From Nitrosomonas eutropha (GTDB taxonomy: Bacteria; Pseudomonadota; Gammaproteobacteria; Burkholderiales; Nitrosomonadaceae), in contig JACTML010000197.1 in the NCBI GenBank assembly GCA_014584635.1, forward strand, positions 1 through 7,843: a stretch of 7,843 nt of DNA, in the 5' to 3' direction. Each line of letters begins with the position of its first letter. Within the stretch, counting starts at the first letter, position 1. A program made the translations under genes and the position numbers. Shown here piece after piece: positions 6,687-7,843 of the stretch. Below the pieces are notes generated by a model, which saw nothing but the letters and a program-made list of their open reading frames with translations, was not told the origin of the DNA and did not search any database.

Positions 6687-7843
6687 ATGAAAAAACGGTT
6701 ATCCACTTTTTTGTTGACAGTTGCAGTATTTGCCGGGCAGGCTCAAACCAAAGACGAAGCCGCCATTAAACAAATTTTTGACGAAGCACTCGGCAAAGGT
6801 AAGTCGTACGAGATGTTGTACGATTTGTCGGTAAACATAGGGGCGCGGTTGTCAGGCTCGCCCGGGGCGGCAGCAGCGGTAGAGTGGAGCCGGCATGTAA
6901 TGGAGGGTTTCGATTTCGATTCGGTATGGTTGCAGCCGGTACTGGTTCCGCATTGGGTGCGCGGACAAAAAGAAGTGGGGAGAATTATTTCAAAAAAGGT
7001 GGGTACAGTTGATGTTAATGTTTGCGCTCTTGGCGGATCAATTGGTACCGGACCTTCGGGAATCTCTGCTGGAATAATTGAAGTAAAGAGCTTTGATGAA
7101 TTGAAAATGTTGGGTACTGGTGTAAAAGGTAAAATTGTATTCTTTAACCGACCGATGAATCCCACACAAGTTCAAACCTTTACAGCGTATGGTGGTGCAG
7201 TTGAACAACGGGCCAACGGAGCAGCAGAAGCAGCTAAACTGGGCGCTGTTGCAGCTCTGGTACGGTCAATGGGTTCTAACCTGGAAGATTATCCGCACAC
7301 CGGCAGTATGCGGTATGCACCTAACGTAACTAAAATTCCGGCTCTGGCTATTAGCACCAAACATGCAGCGTTACTGAGCCGGTTGTTGAAAGATGATAAA
7401 GACGTTCAGGTGTACCTCGAAAATCATTCGGTAACATTGGAAGATGCACCTTCATTTAATGTAGTGGGTGAAATCCGCGGCAGCGAATACCCCGATGAAA
7501 TTATTGTGGTGGGCGGTCATTTAGATTCGTGGGATATGGGACAAGGCGCGCACGATGATGGCGCAGGTTGTGTGCAGTCAATTGAAGTGTTGCGTTTGTT
7601 TAAGCAGTTGGGATATAAGCCGAAGCGCACCATTCGAGCGGTAATGTTTATGAACGAAGAGAATGGGTTGCGTGGTGGACTGAAGTATGCCGAATTAGCC
7701 GCAAAAAATAAAGAGAAGCATGTGGCTGCGATTGAATCTGACAGGGGAGGGTTTGTGCCGCGCGGGTTTACCGTACCCACCGATGCCGCAGGAAGAACCA
7801 CAGCGACCAACCGTAGAATTTCAGCACGCGCAGGATGTCGCGC
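6687..7843 (+). CDS. Secreted M28-family zinc metallopeptidase (N-terminal 385 residues; 3' end outside window)
   Basis: An open frame from the ATG at 6687 to the right edge. Residues 1-19 look like a signal peptide (MKKR, hydrophobic STFLLTVAVFAG, cleavage probably after GQA), so the protein is exported. A PA-like insert domain spans about 125-245. The M28 di-zinc core follows, with VVGGHLDSWDMGQGAHDDGAG (in parts: GGHLDSWD 276-283 with ligand H278, and AHDDGAG 288-294 with bridging D290), then MNEENG (322-327) with general base E324 and ligand E325, and ESDRGG (350-355) with ligand D352. The fifth ligand, a C-terminal histidine, would be outside the window. Such proteins are aminopeptidases or carboxypeptidases used by Bacteroidota to digest peptides in the periplasm or outside; the exact specificity cannot be read. 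No clear Shine-Dalgarno is present, as is common in Bacteroidota. The last 15 or so residues, after DAAG (366-369), do not look like the family and may be foreign. Confidence 0.9.
   Translation, partial: MKKRLSTFLLTVAVFAGQAQTKDEAAIKQIFDEALGKGKSYEMLYDLSVNIGARLSGSPGAAAAVEWSRHVMEGFDFDSVWLQPVLVPHWVRGQKEVGRIISKKVGTVDVNVCALGGSIGTGPSGISAGIIEVKSFDELKMLGTGVKGKIVFFNRPMNPTQVQTFTAYGGAVEQRANGAAEAAKLGAVAALVRSMGSNLEDYPHTGSMRYAPNVTKIPALAISTKHAALLSRLLKDDKDVQVYLENHSVTLEDAPSFNVVGEIRGSEYPDEIIVVGGHLDSWDMGQGAHDDGAGCVQSIEVLRLFKQLGYKPKRTIRAVMFMNEENGLRGGLKYAELAAKNKEKHVAAIESDRGGFVPRGFTVPTDAAGRTTATNRRISARAGCR

Noticed and set aside
6743..7810. Minus-strand open frames of 97 and 140 codons within the M28 peptidase
   Set aside because: The plus strand here carries all M28 zinc-binding motifs in order; the antisense frames show no recognisable domain.

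Overview
The window looks like two unrelated pieces of bacterial DNA joined at about position 5905-5930. The left three quarters (1 to about 5928) reads as a betaproteobacterium, probably a Nitrosomonas-type ammonia oxidiser; this assignment rests on protein character and gene content remembered from those genomes, not on a search. The right quarter (about 5929-7843) reads as Bacteroidota (Chitinophagales-like), judged from the style of the serine dehydratase and the secreted M28 peptidase and from promoter-like motifs of Bacteroidota type.

Left part. On the minus strand lies norCBQD, encoding the cytochrome c-dependent nitric oxide reductase and its maturation factors: norC (3068-3520), norB (1683-3029), norQ (887-1666) and the N-terminal half of norD (1-881, running off the left edge). 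Gaps are 38, 16 and 5 bases, as expected of one operon. NorC carries the c-type heme, NorB carries the heme b/heme b3/FeB reaction site with every expected ligand visible, and NorQ and NorD form the ATPase/VWA pair needed to activate NorB. A 255-base region (3521-3775) separates norC from the divergent galU (3776-4663, UDP-glucose pyrophosphorylase). Downstream in the same direction as galU is a 369-residue protein of the bacterial archaeo-eukaryotic release factor-like group (baeRF family 3), the group that contains the ribosome hibernation factor Balon (4795-5904).

Right part. Directly after the Balon-like gene comes, on the minus strand, a broken iron-sulfur L-serine dehydratase gene (about 5929-6536). 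Its 3' part is missing at the junction, and it also has an internal deletion/frameshift at about 6366-6369. Divergent from it, after a 150-base intergenic region, is a secreted M28-family metallopeptidase (6687 to the right edge, C-terminus missing). The last 45-50 bases may be a further foreign piece.

The abrupt end of a conserved gene 24 bases beyond the stop codon of its neighbour, with no insertion sequence, tRNA, integrase or repeat at the seam, argues for an assembly or cloning chimera rather than horizontal transfer. I found no RNA genes, CRISPR arrays, insertion sequences or prophage genes, and no convincing new multi-gene system. The most interesting intact gene is the Balon-like factor.
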